Counted from the stretch's first letter, positions 30,119 through 38,811 are shown. The stretch: 64,000 bases of DNA from Actinospineispora spinosispora DSM 44797 (GCF_000429025.1 NZ_KE386833.1:758582-822581), one strand, 5' to 3'. Numbers and translations are program-made. Notes: generated by a model from the sequence alone, not told the origin.

Positions 30119-30224
30119 TCCGCGACCGCATTCGGCGGAACGGTCGACAACCTGTCCTGGTGGCCGGTCGTTGTCCGAAGTGAGTGGCTCGGGCGACACG
30201 CGGCCACCGGGAGGGTGGACGGCG

Positions 30225-31706
30225 ATGACGAGCAAGGCCGGGGTGTCGGCGACGCAGGACGCGGTGGAGCCGAGCAGCGACGGTGGGCCGGCCGAGCTCG
30301 AGCTGCTCGGCACGCGGGAGCAGCTGCGGTGGTTCGGCATGCTCTGGGTCTTCGCCGCCGCCGCGCACTACAGCGACAGCCAGCCGCTCGGGGTGCTCGG
30401 CGTGCTGGCCTTCGGCCTTCCGGTACTGGCGTACCCGACTTCCGCGTTGGCGTTCGGGGTGTTCGTCGCCGGAGCGGGGGTGACCGGAGCGCTGAGCCTG
30501 CCCGATGCGGCGAACCACACGGTGGTGAGCCTGTTCGTCGCGCTCGGGTTCGGTGCGGCGGCGCTGCACGTCTGGGCGACCAGGCGCGCGAGGCAGGGTG
30601 ACGAGGACTTCCTGGTCCGCTGGTTTCGTGCGGCCAGGACCCCGGTCGGGCTGGTCCTGCTGGTCGTCTACCTGTTCACCGTGTTCGATAAGATCAACAC
30701 TGCGTTCTTCGACCCGGCCACGTCGTGCGCGGGCACGCTGCTGGGTGATCTGTTCACGAAGAACGGCCTCGGGTTCGCCATACCTCCGGTGATGGTGCAG
30801 GGCGCGGCCATCGGCACGGTGCTGGTCGAGGCGACGATCCTGGCGCTCTTGGCGGTACCGAGGTGCAGGCGCTGGGGCCTCCTGCTCGGGATCGGTTTCC
30901 ACCTGGTGCTGGCCCCGGCGACGTTCTGGGACTTCTCGACCACGGTGTTCGCGCTCTACCTGCTGTTCGTCCCGACCCGGGTCTTCGCCGGGCTGGTCGG
31001 CCGGTCCGACCGAACGCGCCGGATCGCGCTCGTCGCGTTCGGGATTCACCTGTTGATGGCGATCGTGGCGGGCCTGACCGGTGCCCGGAGCGGTCCGCAC
31101 GCCGCCGTCTGGCATGTCCTGATCGTCGTGGCCTGGTACGTCTCGGTCCTCCCGTTGCTGGTCCAGCTGCTGCGCGCGTGCTTCGCGGACAGGGGACCGG
31201 CCACCGGCTACCGGCCGCGGCCCGTCGTGCTACTGCTCGTGCCGTTGCTCGTGTTCGTGAACGGGCTGGCGCCGTACCTGGGACTCAAGACCGTCGCCAG
31301 CTTCTCGATGTTCAGCAATCTCCACACCGAGCAGGGAAGGACCAACCACCTGGTGCCGGGCCTGGCGAGCCTGCAGGTGATCCCGTACCTGCGTGACACG
31401 GTCACGCTCACGACAGTCGACCTGCACACGGACAGCGACGATGATGTGGTGGTCGAGCCGCAGTGGGCCACGGAGACACCGCCGACCACGATTCCCTGGC
31501 TGGAGCTGCGGCGTACCGTGGCCGACTGGCGTGACGGTGGGGTGTCGAACGTCCACCTGGAGTTCCAGCGGGGCGGGGTGCCTCACGTGGTGGACAACGC
31601 CCTGACCGACCCGGAGCTGGGCGCGCCCCTACCGTGGTGGCAGCATCGGCTGCTCGCGTTCCGGGCGCTCACCTCGGCGGACGGCCCCGACATCTGCCGC
31701 TGGTGA
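30225..31706 (+). CDS. HTTM-domain membrane protein, 493 aa
   Basis: About ten hydrophobic segments in the first ~390 residues, then a soluble C-terminal part of ~100 residues (TTVDLHTDSDDDVVVEPQW to the end). The blocks YLFTVFDKINTAFFDPATSCAG and GFHLVLAPATFWDFSTTVFALYLLFVP are typical of HTTM proteins, related to vitamin K-dependent gamma-carboxylase membrane domains. GGGAGGG lies about 8 bases before the ATG. A polar ~35-residue N-terminus is not part of the domain. The role in bacteria is unknown; the stop is 5 bases from the convergent TetR stop. Confidence 0.75.
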   Translation: MTSKAGVSATQDAVEPSSDGGPAELELLGTREQLRWFGMLWVFAAAAHYSDSQPLGVLGVLAFGLPVLAYPTSALAFGVFVAGAGVTGALSLPDAANHTVVSLFVALGFGAAALHVWATRRARQGDEDFLVRWFRAARTPVGLVLLVVYLFTVFDKINTAFFDPATSCAGTLLGDLFTKNGLGFAIPPVMVQGAAIGTVLVEATILALLAVPRCRRWGLLLGIGFHLVLAPATFWDFSTTVFALYLLFVPTRVFAGLVGRSDRTRRIALVAFGIHLLMAIVAGLTGARSGPHAAVWHVLIVVAWYVSVLPLLVQLLRACFADRGPATGYRPRPVVLLLVPLLVFVNGLAPYLGLKTVASFSMFSNLHTEQGRTNHLVPGLASLQVIPYLRDTVTLTTVDLHTDSDDDVVVEPQWATETPPTTIPWLELRRTVADWRDGGVSNVHLEFQRGGVPHVVDNALTDPELGAPLPWWQHRLLAFRALTSADGPDICRW

Positions 31707-31711
31707 GCGGG

Positions 31712-32344
31712 TCACGCGGGGACGACGATGCTCCGCTGAATCGCGGTGGTGGCGAACTCGATGAGTTCCTCCGACCGCACTCCGCCCTGCGCGGCGCCAC
31801 CGTGCAGCAGGTCGTCGGACAGGCCGATCAACGAGTCCCAGACCCAGAACGGCACGGCCGGGGCGTCGAGGAGAACCTGGTCGCTGGCCGCGGCGGCCTC
31901 GGCGAGCGTGCGGCCGAGCGCGTCGATCGTCTTGCGGTACACGGCAGCCGAGCTCATCAGTCCCTTGCTGCGCCGTCCTTCGGCGAGGACCTTCGCCTCC
32001 CACTGGGGCGCCGACCGACCCAGGCGCTCCCACATCTCGGTGATCTGCGGTAACACCGTGCTCAGCACACCCGCGACGCCGCGTCGTCGGTCGACGTTCT
32101 CCAGGGTCTCCCGGATGCTGTCCAGCCGTCGTGCCATGAGCGCCGCGAAGACGTCTTCCTTGCCGGTGAAGTACTGGTAGACGGTGCCTGAGCTGACGCC
32201 GGCGCCGGCGGCGATCGCGCGCATGGTCAGTGCGGAGTAACCGGATTCGGCGAGGAGGTCCTCCGCCGAGGCGAGGATGTCCCGATGCCGGCCCTCGGCA
32301 TCGCCCCATGCGGTCTGTCGGGAGTTCGTGCCGCTGTTCACCAT
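31712..32344 (-). CDS. TetR-family regulator next to cysD, 210 aa
   Basis: The helix-turn-helix is seen in residues ~20-65 (ILASAEDLLAESGYSALTMRAIAAGAGVSSGTVYQYFTGKEDVFAALM). The C-terminal part is a typical TetR ligand domain rich in helices and aromatic residues (VPFWVWDSLIGLSDDLL). It is divergent from the PAPS-synthesis genes with a 158-base gap containing two TTGAAC-N3-GTTCAA-like palindromes. A related site stands before the DUF1214/sulfotransferase operon 3 kb away, so this regulator may control both. It is not KstR, which is at 41.1 kb. Confidence 0.88.
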   Translation of the reverse strand: MVNSGTNSRQTAWGDAEGRHRDILASAEDLLAESGYSALTMRAIAAGAGVSSGTVYQYFTGKEDVFAALMARRLDSIRETLENVDRRRGVAGVLSTVLPQITEMWERLGRSAPQWEAKVLAEGRRSKGLMSSAAVYRKTIDALGRTLAEAAAASDQVLLDAPAVPFWVWDSLIGLSDDLLHGGAAQGGVRSEELIEFATTAIQRSIVVPA

Positions 32345-32370
32345 CGGATGCTACCGCGTGCCGAAAGTCG

Positions 32371-32407
32371 TTGAACAACGTTCAAAGTAGTATTGAACGT
32401 TGTTCAG
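32371..32407. promoter_or_regulatory. Twin TetR operators and cysD promoter
   Basis: Site A TTGAACAACGTTCAA (32371-32385) is a perfect palindrome with a 3-base centre. Site B TTGAACGTTGTTCAG (32393-32407) is the same with one change in the outer arm. The TTGAAC of site B could also be a -35, with TACCGT (32417-32422) as -10 at 18-base spacing; the predicted transcript would then start at the ATG at 32429. A repressor on these sites would block this promoter. Confidence 0.65.
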
Positions 32408-32428
32408 AATGCGTGTTACCGTCCTGGC

Positions 32429-32506
32429 ATGTCCACAGCGATGTACTGGTCGGACGCCGAGCTGGCCACGCGGCTGAGTGTCGCGCTCGCTGGGTGCGGA
32501 CTGTGA
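32429..32506 (+). CDS. 25-residue frame coupled to cysD; possible truncated cysQ remnant
   Basis: ATG at 32429 opens a frame MSTAMYWSDAELATRLSVAL...GL that ends in TGA at 32504-32506, overlapping the cysD GTG (GTGA). Its -10 ends 7 bases upstream, suggesting a leaderless start. The DAELA-x2-L core resembles the N-terminus of CysQ (PAP phosphatase), which in Mycobacterium begins with a DAELA-x2-L-like helix. It may be the remains of a cysQ deleted after its start, now serving to couple cysD translation. Short; homology is a weak visual match. Confidence 0.4.
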   Translation: MSTAMYWSDAELATRLSVALAGCGL

Positions 32507-33420
32507 CGACGACGATGGCGAACCGGGCCGACCAGCTGGATCAGCTCGAGGCGGAGAGCATCGACATCTTCCGCGAGGCTGTGGCGGAGAGCGAACGTCC
32601 TGTCCTGATGTACTCGATCGGGAAGGACAGCTCGGTACTGCTCCACCTGGCGCGCAAGGCGTTCCACCCGAGTCCGTTGCCGTTCCCGCTGCTGCACGTG
32701 GACACCACCTGGAAGTTCCACGAGATGATCGCGTTCCGGGACGAGACGGCCGAGCGGCTCGGGCTGCGCCTGATCGTGCACCAGAACCCGGAGTGTGTGG
32801 AGCTGAGCATCAGCCCGCACGAGCACGGTTCCGCGATGCACACCGACATGTGGAAGACCCAAGGGTTGCGCCAGGCGCTCGACGAGCACCGCTTCGACGT
32901 CGCCTTCGGGGGAGCGCGACGAGACGAGGAGGCGTCCCGGGCCAAGGAACGGGTGTTCTCGTTCCGCACGGCGCAGCATCGCTGGGACCCCAAGAACCAG
33001 CGACCAGAGCTCTGGCGGCTCTACAACGCACGCACCCACCCGGGCGAGAACATCCGGGTGTTCCCGCTGTCCAACTGGACCGAGCTGGACGTCTGGCGCT
33101 ACATCCAGCGTGAGTCGATCCCGATCGTGCCGTTGTACTTCGCGCGGCCGCGGCCGGTGGTGGAGCGGGACGGCGTGCTGATCATGGTCGACGACGACCG
33201 CCTGCCGCTCGCCGAGGGTGAGCAGGTGCGCGAGCGGACTGTCCGGTTCCGGACCCTCGGTTGTTATCCGCTCACCGGCGCGATGGAGAGCACCGCGACC
33301 ACCGTGGACGAGATCGTCGAGGAGATGCGTGCCGTCACGACGTCGGAACGCCATGGCCGAGTGATCGACAGGGACCGGAGCGGCTCGATGGAGCGCAAGA
33401 AGCAGGAGGGGTACTTCTGA
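32503..33420 (+). CDS. cysD: Sulfate adenylyltransferase subunit 2 (CysD), 305 aa
   Basis: The PP-loop ATP pyrophosphatase motif SIGKDSSVLLHLARKAF is at about residues 38-54, followed by the conserved PFPLLHVDTTWKFHEM, FGGARRDEEASRAKERVFSFR and NWTELDVWRYI blocks. CysD adenylates sulfate to APS together with the GTPase CysN. The start is GTG 32503 (overlap with the upstream mini-frame); an ATG at 32515 is an alternative. It is followed directly by cysNC (TGATG). The operator pair and TetR upstream suggest regulation different from housekeeping sulfur assimilation. Confidence 0.95.
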   Translation: MTTTMANRADQLDQLEAESIDIFREAVAESERPVLMYSIGKDSSVLLHLARKAFHPSPLPFPLLHVDTTWKFHEMIAFRDETAERLGLRLIVHQNPECVELSISPHEHGSAMHTDMWKTQGLRQALDEHRFDVAFGGARRDEEASRAKERVFSFRTAQHRWDPKNQRPELWRLYNARTHPGENIRVFPLSNWTELDVWRYIQRESIPIVPLYFARPRPVVERDGVLIMVDDDRLPLAEGEQVRERTVRFRTLGCYPLTGAMESTATTVDEIVEEMRAVTTSERHGRVIDRDRSGSMERKKQEGYF

Positions 33421-35261
33421 TGCCCGCTCTTCTCCGGTTCATCACGTGCGGCAGCGTCGACGACGGCAAGAGCACGTTGATCGGCAGGCTCCTGTTCGAG
33501 TCGAAGCTGCTGCACGCCGACCAGCTCGACACCCTGGTGGCCGACTCGAAGCGGGTCGGCACCCGCGGTGCCGACCTCGACTTCGCCCTCCTGGTCGACG
33601 GGTTGTCCGCCGAGCGGGAGCAGGGCATCACGATCGACGTCGCCTACCGCTTCTTCGAGACCGACCGTCGCCGCTTCGTCGTCGCCGACACCCCCGGGCA
33701 CGAGCAGTACACGCGCAACATGGTGACCGGGGCCTCCACGGCCGACGCGGCGGTGATCCTGGTCGATGCCCGCGCGGGTCTGCTCGCCCAGACTCGCAGG
33801 CACCTGCACCTGGTGGCACTGCTGGGGGTCCGGCAGGTCCTGCTCGCGGTCAACAAACTGGACCTGGTCGGTTACTCCTCGGAGGTCTTCACCGAGGTCG
33901 CGGAGGAGTTCCGCACGTTGGCGAAGGAGCTCGCCATCACCGGGGTCGAGTGCGTTCCGGTGTGCGCGGTAGACGGCGCGAACGTCGTGGCCAGATCCGA
34001 GCGCACGCCCTGGTACGACGGCCCGACCGTCCTTGAGTGGCTGGAGAACGCCGATTCCGAGGTGGTCGACTCCGATGGTCCCGCGCGCATGCTCGTGCAG
34101 TGGGTCAACCGGCCGTCCTCGGACTTCCGCGGCTACTCGGGCCGCGTCCTCCACGGTGTGTTGCGCGCCGGCGAGCGGGTCCAGGTGCTGCCCGGTGGCG
34201 CCGTCTCCACGGTCGACCGGATCGTGACCATGGACGGTGACCTGGCGTCGGCCTCGGCGGGCAGGTCGGTGACGGTGGTGCTCGCGGACGAGGTGGACGC
34301 GAGCCGAGGCGATGTGCTGGTGGCCGCGGAGCATCCGACCGAGGTGTCGGACGCGTTCCAGGCGCACCTCGTGTGGCTCGGCGCCGACGAGCTGCTGCCG
34401 GGGCGTCGTTACCTGGCCAAGGTCGGCGCCCGGACCGTGGGGTTCACCGCCGAAGCGCCCAAGCACCGGATCGAGATCGACTCGCTGCGCCGAGCGCCGG
34501 CGAGAACGCTCCGACTCAACGAGATCGGGGTCGCCAACGTCCACTTCGACACCGCGGTGGCGTTCGAGCCGTATCGGACCAACCGCGACCTCGGCTCTTT
34601 CATCGTCCTTGACCGGTTGACGAATGCCACCGTCGGCGCCGGGATGATCGACTTCGCCCTCCGCCGTTCGGCGAACGTGCGCTGGCAGCGGCTCGAGGTG
34701 GACAAGGCAGCCCGCGTGGAGCAGGCCGGTCACCGGCCGTGTGTCGTGTGGTTCACCGGCCTGTCCGGTGCCGGCAAGTCCACGGTCGCGGACCTGGTGG
34801 AGAGGGCGCTGCACGCGGACGGCAGGCGCACGTTCCTGCTCGACGGCGACAACGTGCGGCACGGTCTGAACTCGGACCTCGGCTTCACCGATGCGGACCG
34901 GGTGGAGAACATCCGGCGGATCGCCGAGGTGTCCGCGCTCATGGTGGATGCCGGCCTGATCGTGCTGGTCTCGTTCATCTCCCCGTTCCGCGCGGAGCGG
35001 GGGCTCGCGCGCGGCCTCGTCGAGGAGGCGGAGTTCTGCGAGGTGTACGTGGACACTCCGCTCGAGGTGGCCGAACAACGTGATCCGAAGGGGCTGTACG
35101 CGAAGGCGCGCCGGGGGGAGCTGCCCAACTTCACCGGCATCGACTCCCCGTACGAACCCCCGGAGAACCCCGATGTTCGGCTCGACACCACGGCGGTGGC
35201 CCCGGAAGACGCCGCGCGCATCGTCGTGGATCACCTGCGCGAGCGGGGAGTCCTTCAGTGA
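33420..35261 (+). CDS. cysNC: Bifunctional sulfate adenylyltransferase GTPase / APS kinase (CysNC), 613 aa
   Basis: The N-terminal GTPase (residues ~1-430) has GSVDDGKST (11-19), DTPGHEQY and NKLD, as in elongation-factor-like CysN. The C-terminal ~165 residues are an APS kinase with Walker A GLSGAGKST near residue 446 and LLDGDNVRHGLNSDLGF. The fusion makes PAPS from sulfate via APS. No cysH/sulfite genes are nearby, so the product here is likely PAPS as sulfate donor, which fits the sulfotransferase operon that follows. The gap to the next gene is 88 bases with its own promoter. Confidence 0.95.
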   Translation: MPALLRFITCGSVDDGKSTLIGRLLFESKLLHADQLDTLVADSKRVGTRGADLDFALLVDGLSAEREQGITIDVAYRFFETDRRRFVVADTPGHEQYTRNMVTGASTADAAVILVDARAGLLAQTRRHLHLVALLGVRQVLLAVNKLDLVGYSSEVFTEVAEEFRTLAKELAITGVECVPVCAVDGANVVARSERTPWYDGPTVLEWLENADSEVVDSDGPARMLVQWVNRPSSDFRGYSGRVLHGVLRAGERVQVLPGGAVSTVDRIVTMDGDLASASAGRSVTVVLADEVDASRGDVLVAAEHPTEVSDAFQAHLVWLGADELLPGRRYLAKVGARTVGFTAEAPKHRIEIDSLRRAPARTLRLNEIGVANVHFDTAVAFEPYRTNRDLGSFIVLDRLTNATVGAGMIDFALRRSANVRWQRLEVDKAARVEQAGHRPCVVWFTGLSGAGKSTVADLVERALHADGRRTFLLDGDNVRHGLNSDLGFTDADRVENIRRIAEVSALMVDAGLIVLVSFISPFRAERGLARGLVEEAEFCEVYVDTPLEVAEQRDPKGLYAKARRGELPNFTGIDSPYEPPENPDVRLDTTAVAPEDAARIVVDHLRERGVLQ

Positions 35262-35281
35262 CCCAGCGGAGTGGGCCACTG

Positions 35282-35299
35282 GTATTGAACGTTGTCCAG
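35282..35299. promoter_or_regulatory. Copy of the cysD operator before the sulfotransferase operon
   Basis: GTATTGAACGTTGTCCAG (35282-35299) differs from the sequence at 32390-32407 (site B) in one of 18 bases. TTGAAC (35285-35290) can also serve as -35 for TAGGGT (35307-35312) with a 16-base spacer. The match suggests that the TetR protein at 31.7 kb controls both transcription units. Confidence 0.6.
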
Positions 35300-35319
35300 T
35301 TCGCGGTAGGGTCTCTGGC

Positions 35320-35333
35320 TAGAACCTGTTTCA
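35320..35333. promoter_or_regulatory. KstR box
   Basis: TAGAACCTGTTTCA fits TnnAACnnGTTnnA, the KstR operator consensus. It lies 16 bases before the GTG of the DUF1214 gene, just downstream of the predicted -10, so bound KstR would block transcription. It places the operon in the steroid regulon. Confidence 0.65.
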
Positions 35334-35349
35334 ATTCGGGGAGGCCGGC

Positions 35350-36429
35350 GTGACGCAACCTAGTGAGGCATGGTCGCGGTTCTGCCGGGCGCTGGAGCAG
35401 GCCGGACAGGTCGTGCTGGGCGACGGCACGCCCACGACGGCACTGGACCAGGCCGAAGGCATTCGCTACCTGAGCAGGCTGACCAGGGAGATGCTGTACT
35501 CCTGCGTCGACAACGCCGACCCCGACTTCCCCCGCTTCCACGAGCTCGACCTGGTGAAGATGGGGGCCGACAACCCCGACAACGTCTACCTGTCGGCGAC
35601 CATCCGGGGCGACCGCGAGTACCGGATCACCGGAACGCGGGGCACCATCAGCTACTTCAGCATCGGTTCCAAGGCCAACCGGTACGCCAAGGACGGCACC
35701 ATGGCCTCGACCGGCGAACTCACCGACGCCGAGCTGGTCGACGAGCCGGACGGCACCGTCGAGATCATCGCGAGCGCCCGGCGCCAGGGGCGCAACTGGC
35801 TGCCGCTCGCCCCTGACTCGACAGGGCTCGTGGTTCGCCAGTCCTACCTCGATCGAGACAGCGAGACGCCGGGGGACTGGCGGATCGAGCGGATCGGCCA
35901 GGCGATCGAACCGGCGCAGCTGACGCCCGAGGCGCTGGCCAAGGCGCTGCGGCGAGCGGCGCTGGGGGTGCACGGGACCGCCGCCACCTTCGCGCACTGG
36001 ACGACGTTGTTCATGACCCGCCCGAACGAGCTGCCCGACTTCGGCCAGGAGATGTTCCAGCGCGCCGGCGGCGACCCGGAGATCTTCTACCTGCACGGCT
36101 ACTGGGCGTTGGGTCCCGGCGAAGCCTGGGTGATCGAGACCGACGTGCCGGACTGTCCGTACTGGAACTTCCAGCTGGACAACTGGTGGATGGAGTCGAT
36201 GGACCATCGGCGACGGATCACCGTCAACAAGCACACCGCGACGCTCGACGCCGACGGACGACTCACCCTGGTGGTCGCGGAGCGCGACGCGGGCGTCGGT
36301 AACTGGATCGACACCTGCGGGCACGAGACCGGGACCGCGTTGCTGCGCTGGCTCGGCGCGGACACCCACCCGCTGCCCACCTGCCGGGTGGTCCCGCTCG
36401 ACTCGCTGATCGGAAAGGCACAGGGATGA
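35350..36429 (+). CDS. DUF1214-domain protein in the KstR regulon, 359 aa
   Basis: The C-terminal half contains the DUF1214 pattern (YWNFQLDNWWMESMDHRRRITVNKHTA, RRITVNKHTATLDADGRLTLVVAE and so on). The N-terminal half is a beta-rich domain that I cannot name (MLYSCVDNADPDFPRF, YRITGTRGTISYFSIGSKANRY). GGGGAGG lies 5 bases before the GTG. Mycobacterial KstR-regulated Rv3531c, Rv3530c and Rv3529c show the same trio as this gene and the two that follow (hypothetical, SDR, sulfotransferase). Function unknown; it may be a carrier or an oxidoreductase partner in steroid handling. Confidence 0.75.
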   Translation: MTQPSEAWSRFCRALEQAGQVVLGDGTPTTALDQAEGIRYLSRLTREMLYSCVDNADPDFPRFHELDLVKMGADNPDNVYLSATIRGDREYRITGTRGTISYFSIGSKANRYAKDGTMASTGELTDAELVDEPDGTVEIIASARRQGRNWLPLAPDSTGLVVRQSYLDRDSETPGDWRIERIGQAIEPAQLTPEALAKALRRAALGVHGTAATFAHWTTLFMTRPNELPDFGQEMFQRAGGDPEIFYLHGYWALGPGEAWVIETDVPDCPYWNFQLDNWWMESMDHRRRITVNKHTATLDADGRLTLVVAERDAGVGNWIDTCGHETGTALLRWLGADTHPLPTCRVVPLDSLIGKAQG

Positions 36430-37580
36430 CCCCGGTATCCACCGGTCTGTCCGCCGACGTACTCGTGGACGCCGCTCAGGTGAAGAGCGGGCTGAGCGAC
36501 TTCGGCGACGAGTGGTTCCGCGAACCGCTCGACGTGCTGGTCGGCAGCATCAACACCGAGGCCCGGCTGTCCCCGCTGGGCCTGGAACTGAGCAGACGGC
36601 GGCTCACCGCGCTGCTGGTCGACCGGCTGAGGTTGCGGGCCCTGCAGCGTGAGCACCCGGAGATCCTGGATACCGAGGTGCCGGTCGCCGCGGTGATCCT
36701 CGGGCTGCCGCGCACCGGGTCGACGCTCATGCACCGGCTGCTCGCCGCGTCGCCGAAGCTCACCGCGACACTGTCCTGGGAGGTCACCTACCCGATCCCG
36801 TTCCCCGGCGAGGGGCCCGACGCGGCCGAGCGCAAGCACCGTGCCCAGGAGCGGGAGAAGCTGTTCCTGCAGATGTCACCGGACTTCGGTGCCGTGCACA
36901 CGGTGGAGTGGGACGGTCCGGAGGAAGAGGTCATCCTCGTCGACCGGTCGTTCACCTCGATGAGCTACGACTCGTTCTACTGGGTTCCGGGCTACGGCGA
37001 CTGGCTGCGCGGTGCCGACCAGACGAAGGCCTACGCCGAGCTGCGCGAATGGCTGCAGGTACTCCGCTGGCAGGACCCGGCTCGCGCCGGACGACGCTGG
37101 GTGCTCAAGTCGCCGCACCACCTCACAGCCATCAACCCGGTACTCGACACCTTCCCCGACGCCAAGATCGTGATGACGCACCGGTCGCCGACCAGCGCGG
37201 TGCCGTCCTACGCGTCGATGGTGCGCACGATCTCGGGCCAGTACAGCGACGAGATCGACCCGGTGCGGATCGGCCGCTACTGGCACCGGCGGTTCGAAGC
37301 GAGCCTGCGCGAGTTCGCCTCGGTGCGGGCCACCCGGCCCGACCGGTTCGTCGATGTTCGCTTCGCCGACATCACGACCGATCCGGTCGCACAGGCTCGT
37401 CGGGTGCTCGACGAGGTCGGGCTGACCGGCGACGCGCAGGACGGGGCTGCCTTCGAGGCCTATCTGGAGCGCAACCGCACGGAATCACACGGCGCACACA
37501 CGTACACGGCCGAGGACTTCGGTCTGTCGACGCGCGAGCTGGAGCGTGACTTCGCTTTCTACACGGAGGAGTACCTGTGA
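36426..37580 (+). CDS. PAPS-dependent sulfotransferase family protein, 384 aa
   Basis: The 5'-phosphosulfate-binding loop is LPRTGST (residues 94-100) and the 3'-phosphate-binding region is HRSPTSAVPS (252-261). KSPHHL (228-233) is also conserved in this branch, which resembles mycobacterial Rv3529c. The enzyme should transfer sulfate from PAPS to a hydroxyl group; the acceptor is unknown, possibly a steroid or its CoA ester. It overlaps the DUF1214 stop (ATGA). cysD-cysNC just upstream make the donor, the strongest context for a real sulfo-transfer activity. Confidence 0.85.
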   Translation: MTPVSTGLSADVLVDAAQVKSGLSDFGDEWFREPLDVLVGSINTEARLSPLGLELSRRRLTALLVDRLRLRALQREHPEILDTEVPVAAVILGLPRTGSTLMHRLLAASPKLTATLSWEVTYPIPFPGEGPDAAERKHRAQEREKLFLQMSPDFGAVHTVEWDGPEEEVILVDRSFTSMSYDSFYWVPGYGDWLRGADQTKAYAELREWLQVLRWQDPARAGRRWVLKSPHHLTAINPVLDTFPDAKIVMTHRSPTSAVPSYASMVRTISGQYSDEIDPVRIGRYWHRRFEASLREFASVRATRPDRFVDVRFADITTDPVAQARRVLDEVGLTGDAQDGAAFEAYLERNRTESHGAHTYTAEDFGLSTRELERDFAFYTEEYL

Positions 37581-38356
37581 TCCTGTCCGACGAGGTCGTG
37601 GTGATCACCGGCGTCGGTGCCGGGCTCGGGGTCCACCTGGCGACCCGCGCGGCCGCCGAGGGGGCCAAGGTCGTGATGGCCGCCCGCTCCACCGACGTCA
37701 TGGACCAGGCGGTGAAGGAGATCGCCGCCGCCGGTGGTGACGCGGTCGCGGTGTCCTGCGACGTACGCAGACCGGAGGACGTGCAGCGGCTCGTGTCGAC
37801 CGCCGTGGACCGCTTCGGACGCATCACCGGGCTGGTGAACTCCGCGTATGCGCACCCCGGTTTCCACGACCTGCTCGACACCCCGGACAAGCAGCTTCGC
37901 CGGACCATGGACGTCATCCTGTACGGCACGCTCGAGGTCAGCCGGGCCTGCGTGCCGCACATGAAGGCCGCCGGTCACGGGTCGATCGTGAACATCGGCA
38001 CGATGACCACCCGCAAGCCCATGCGGGGTGAGGGCGGCTACGCGCTGGCCAAGGCGGCACTGACCTCGGCGACACACTTCCTCGCCTTGGAGCTGGGCGA
38101 GCACAACATCCGCGCGAACCAGGCGATCATGGGCTGGCTCGACGGCCCCGGCGTCCGCTACTACCTGAAGATGACGGCCGAGCAGCGGGGCATCACCGAG
38201 GACGAGGTATACCGGGAGATCGCGTCACGCAACCCGCTCGATCGCATTCCCACCTCCGCAGCCTGCGCCGGATCGGTGCTGTTCCTGCTGTCGAGCCTGT
38301 CCTCGGAGGTCACCGGCGCGACGCTGGACGTCAACGGCGGGGAGTACATGCCGTGA
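37577..38356 (+). CDS. Short-chain dehydrogenase/reductase (Rv3530c-like), 259 aa
   Basis: A classical SDR: NAD(P) loop TGVGAGLG near residues 11-18, GLVNSAYAHPG in place of the usual NNAG, and YALAK as the catalytic Tyr-x3-Lys. The residue 13 positions before the Tyr, normally Ser, is Thr (NIGTMTT), so catalysis may be altered. The GTG overlaps the sulfotransferase stop. Probably oxidises or reduces a hydroxyl/keto group of the same substrate. Confidence 0.85.
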   Translation: MILSDEVVVITGVGAGLGVHLATRAAAEGAKVVMAARSTDVMDQAVKEIAAAGGDAVAVSCDVRRPEDVQRLVSTAVDRFGRITGLVNSAYAHPGFHDLLDTPDKQLRRTMDVILYGTLEVSRACVPHMKAAGHGSIVNIGTMTTRKPMRGEGGYALAKAALTSATHFLALELGEHNIRANQAIMGWLDGPGVRYYLKMTAEQRGITEDEVYREIASRNPLDRIPTSAACAGSVLFLLSSLSSEVTGATLDVNGGEYMP

Positions 38357-38808
38357 GGTACACGGTCGAGTCCGTCACGGTGGAGATCGGGGCGCCCTCG
38401 GAGTTCGTCTGGGACGTGCTGATCGACTACCGGCGCTATCCCGAATGGAACCCGTACACCGTGGAGGTCGCGACCACCCTGGTCGTCGGTGAGCCGATCG
38501 ACCTGACCCTGCCGAACCCGGACGGCTCACCGGGGACGTTCGTCAACCGCGAGTACATCAGGGTGGTCGATCGTCCCCGGCTGCTGCGCTACGACACCGG
38601 AGAGGAGATGCCCGGCATGTTCGCGGTGCGCGATCAGTGGATCGAGCAGCTGGCGCCGGCACGGTGCAGCTACGTCACCACCGACACGTTCAGCGGTGAG
38701 CACGCAGCCTGGGTCATGGAGAAATCGGGCCCGTGGGTGAAGGCGGGGTTCGACTCGGTCGCCGAGGCGTTGCGCGTCCGGGCCGAGCAACTGTGGGCCG
38801 CGAGGTAG
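38353..38808 (+). CDS. SRPBCC-superfamily protein, 151 aa
   Basis: The START/polyketide-cyclase-like fold is indicated by EIGAPSEFVWDVLIDYRRYPEWNPYTV at the start and VMEKSGPWVKAGFDSVAEALRVRAEQLW at the end (the long C-terminal helix). Such proteins bind hydrophobic ligands and some act as cyclases or hydrolases. The GTG start overlaps the SDR stop by 4 bases. In this operon it may hold the steroid-like intermediate; no catalytic residue can be assigned. Confidence 0.8.
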   Translation: MRYTVESVTVEIGAPSEFVWDVLIDYRRYPEWNPYTVEVATTLVVGEPIDLTLPNPDGSPGTFVNREYIRVVDRPRLLRYDTGEEMPGMFAVRDQWIEQLAPARCSYVTTDTFSGEHAAWVMEKSGPWVKAGFDSVAEALRVRAEQLWAAR

Positions 38809-38811
38809 TAC

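Noticed and set aside
32371..32385. TTGAACAACGTTCAA as a KstR box
   Set aside because: KstR sites have two bases between AAC and GTT; here there are three, so another TetR regulator is more likely.
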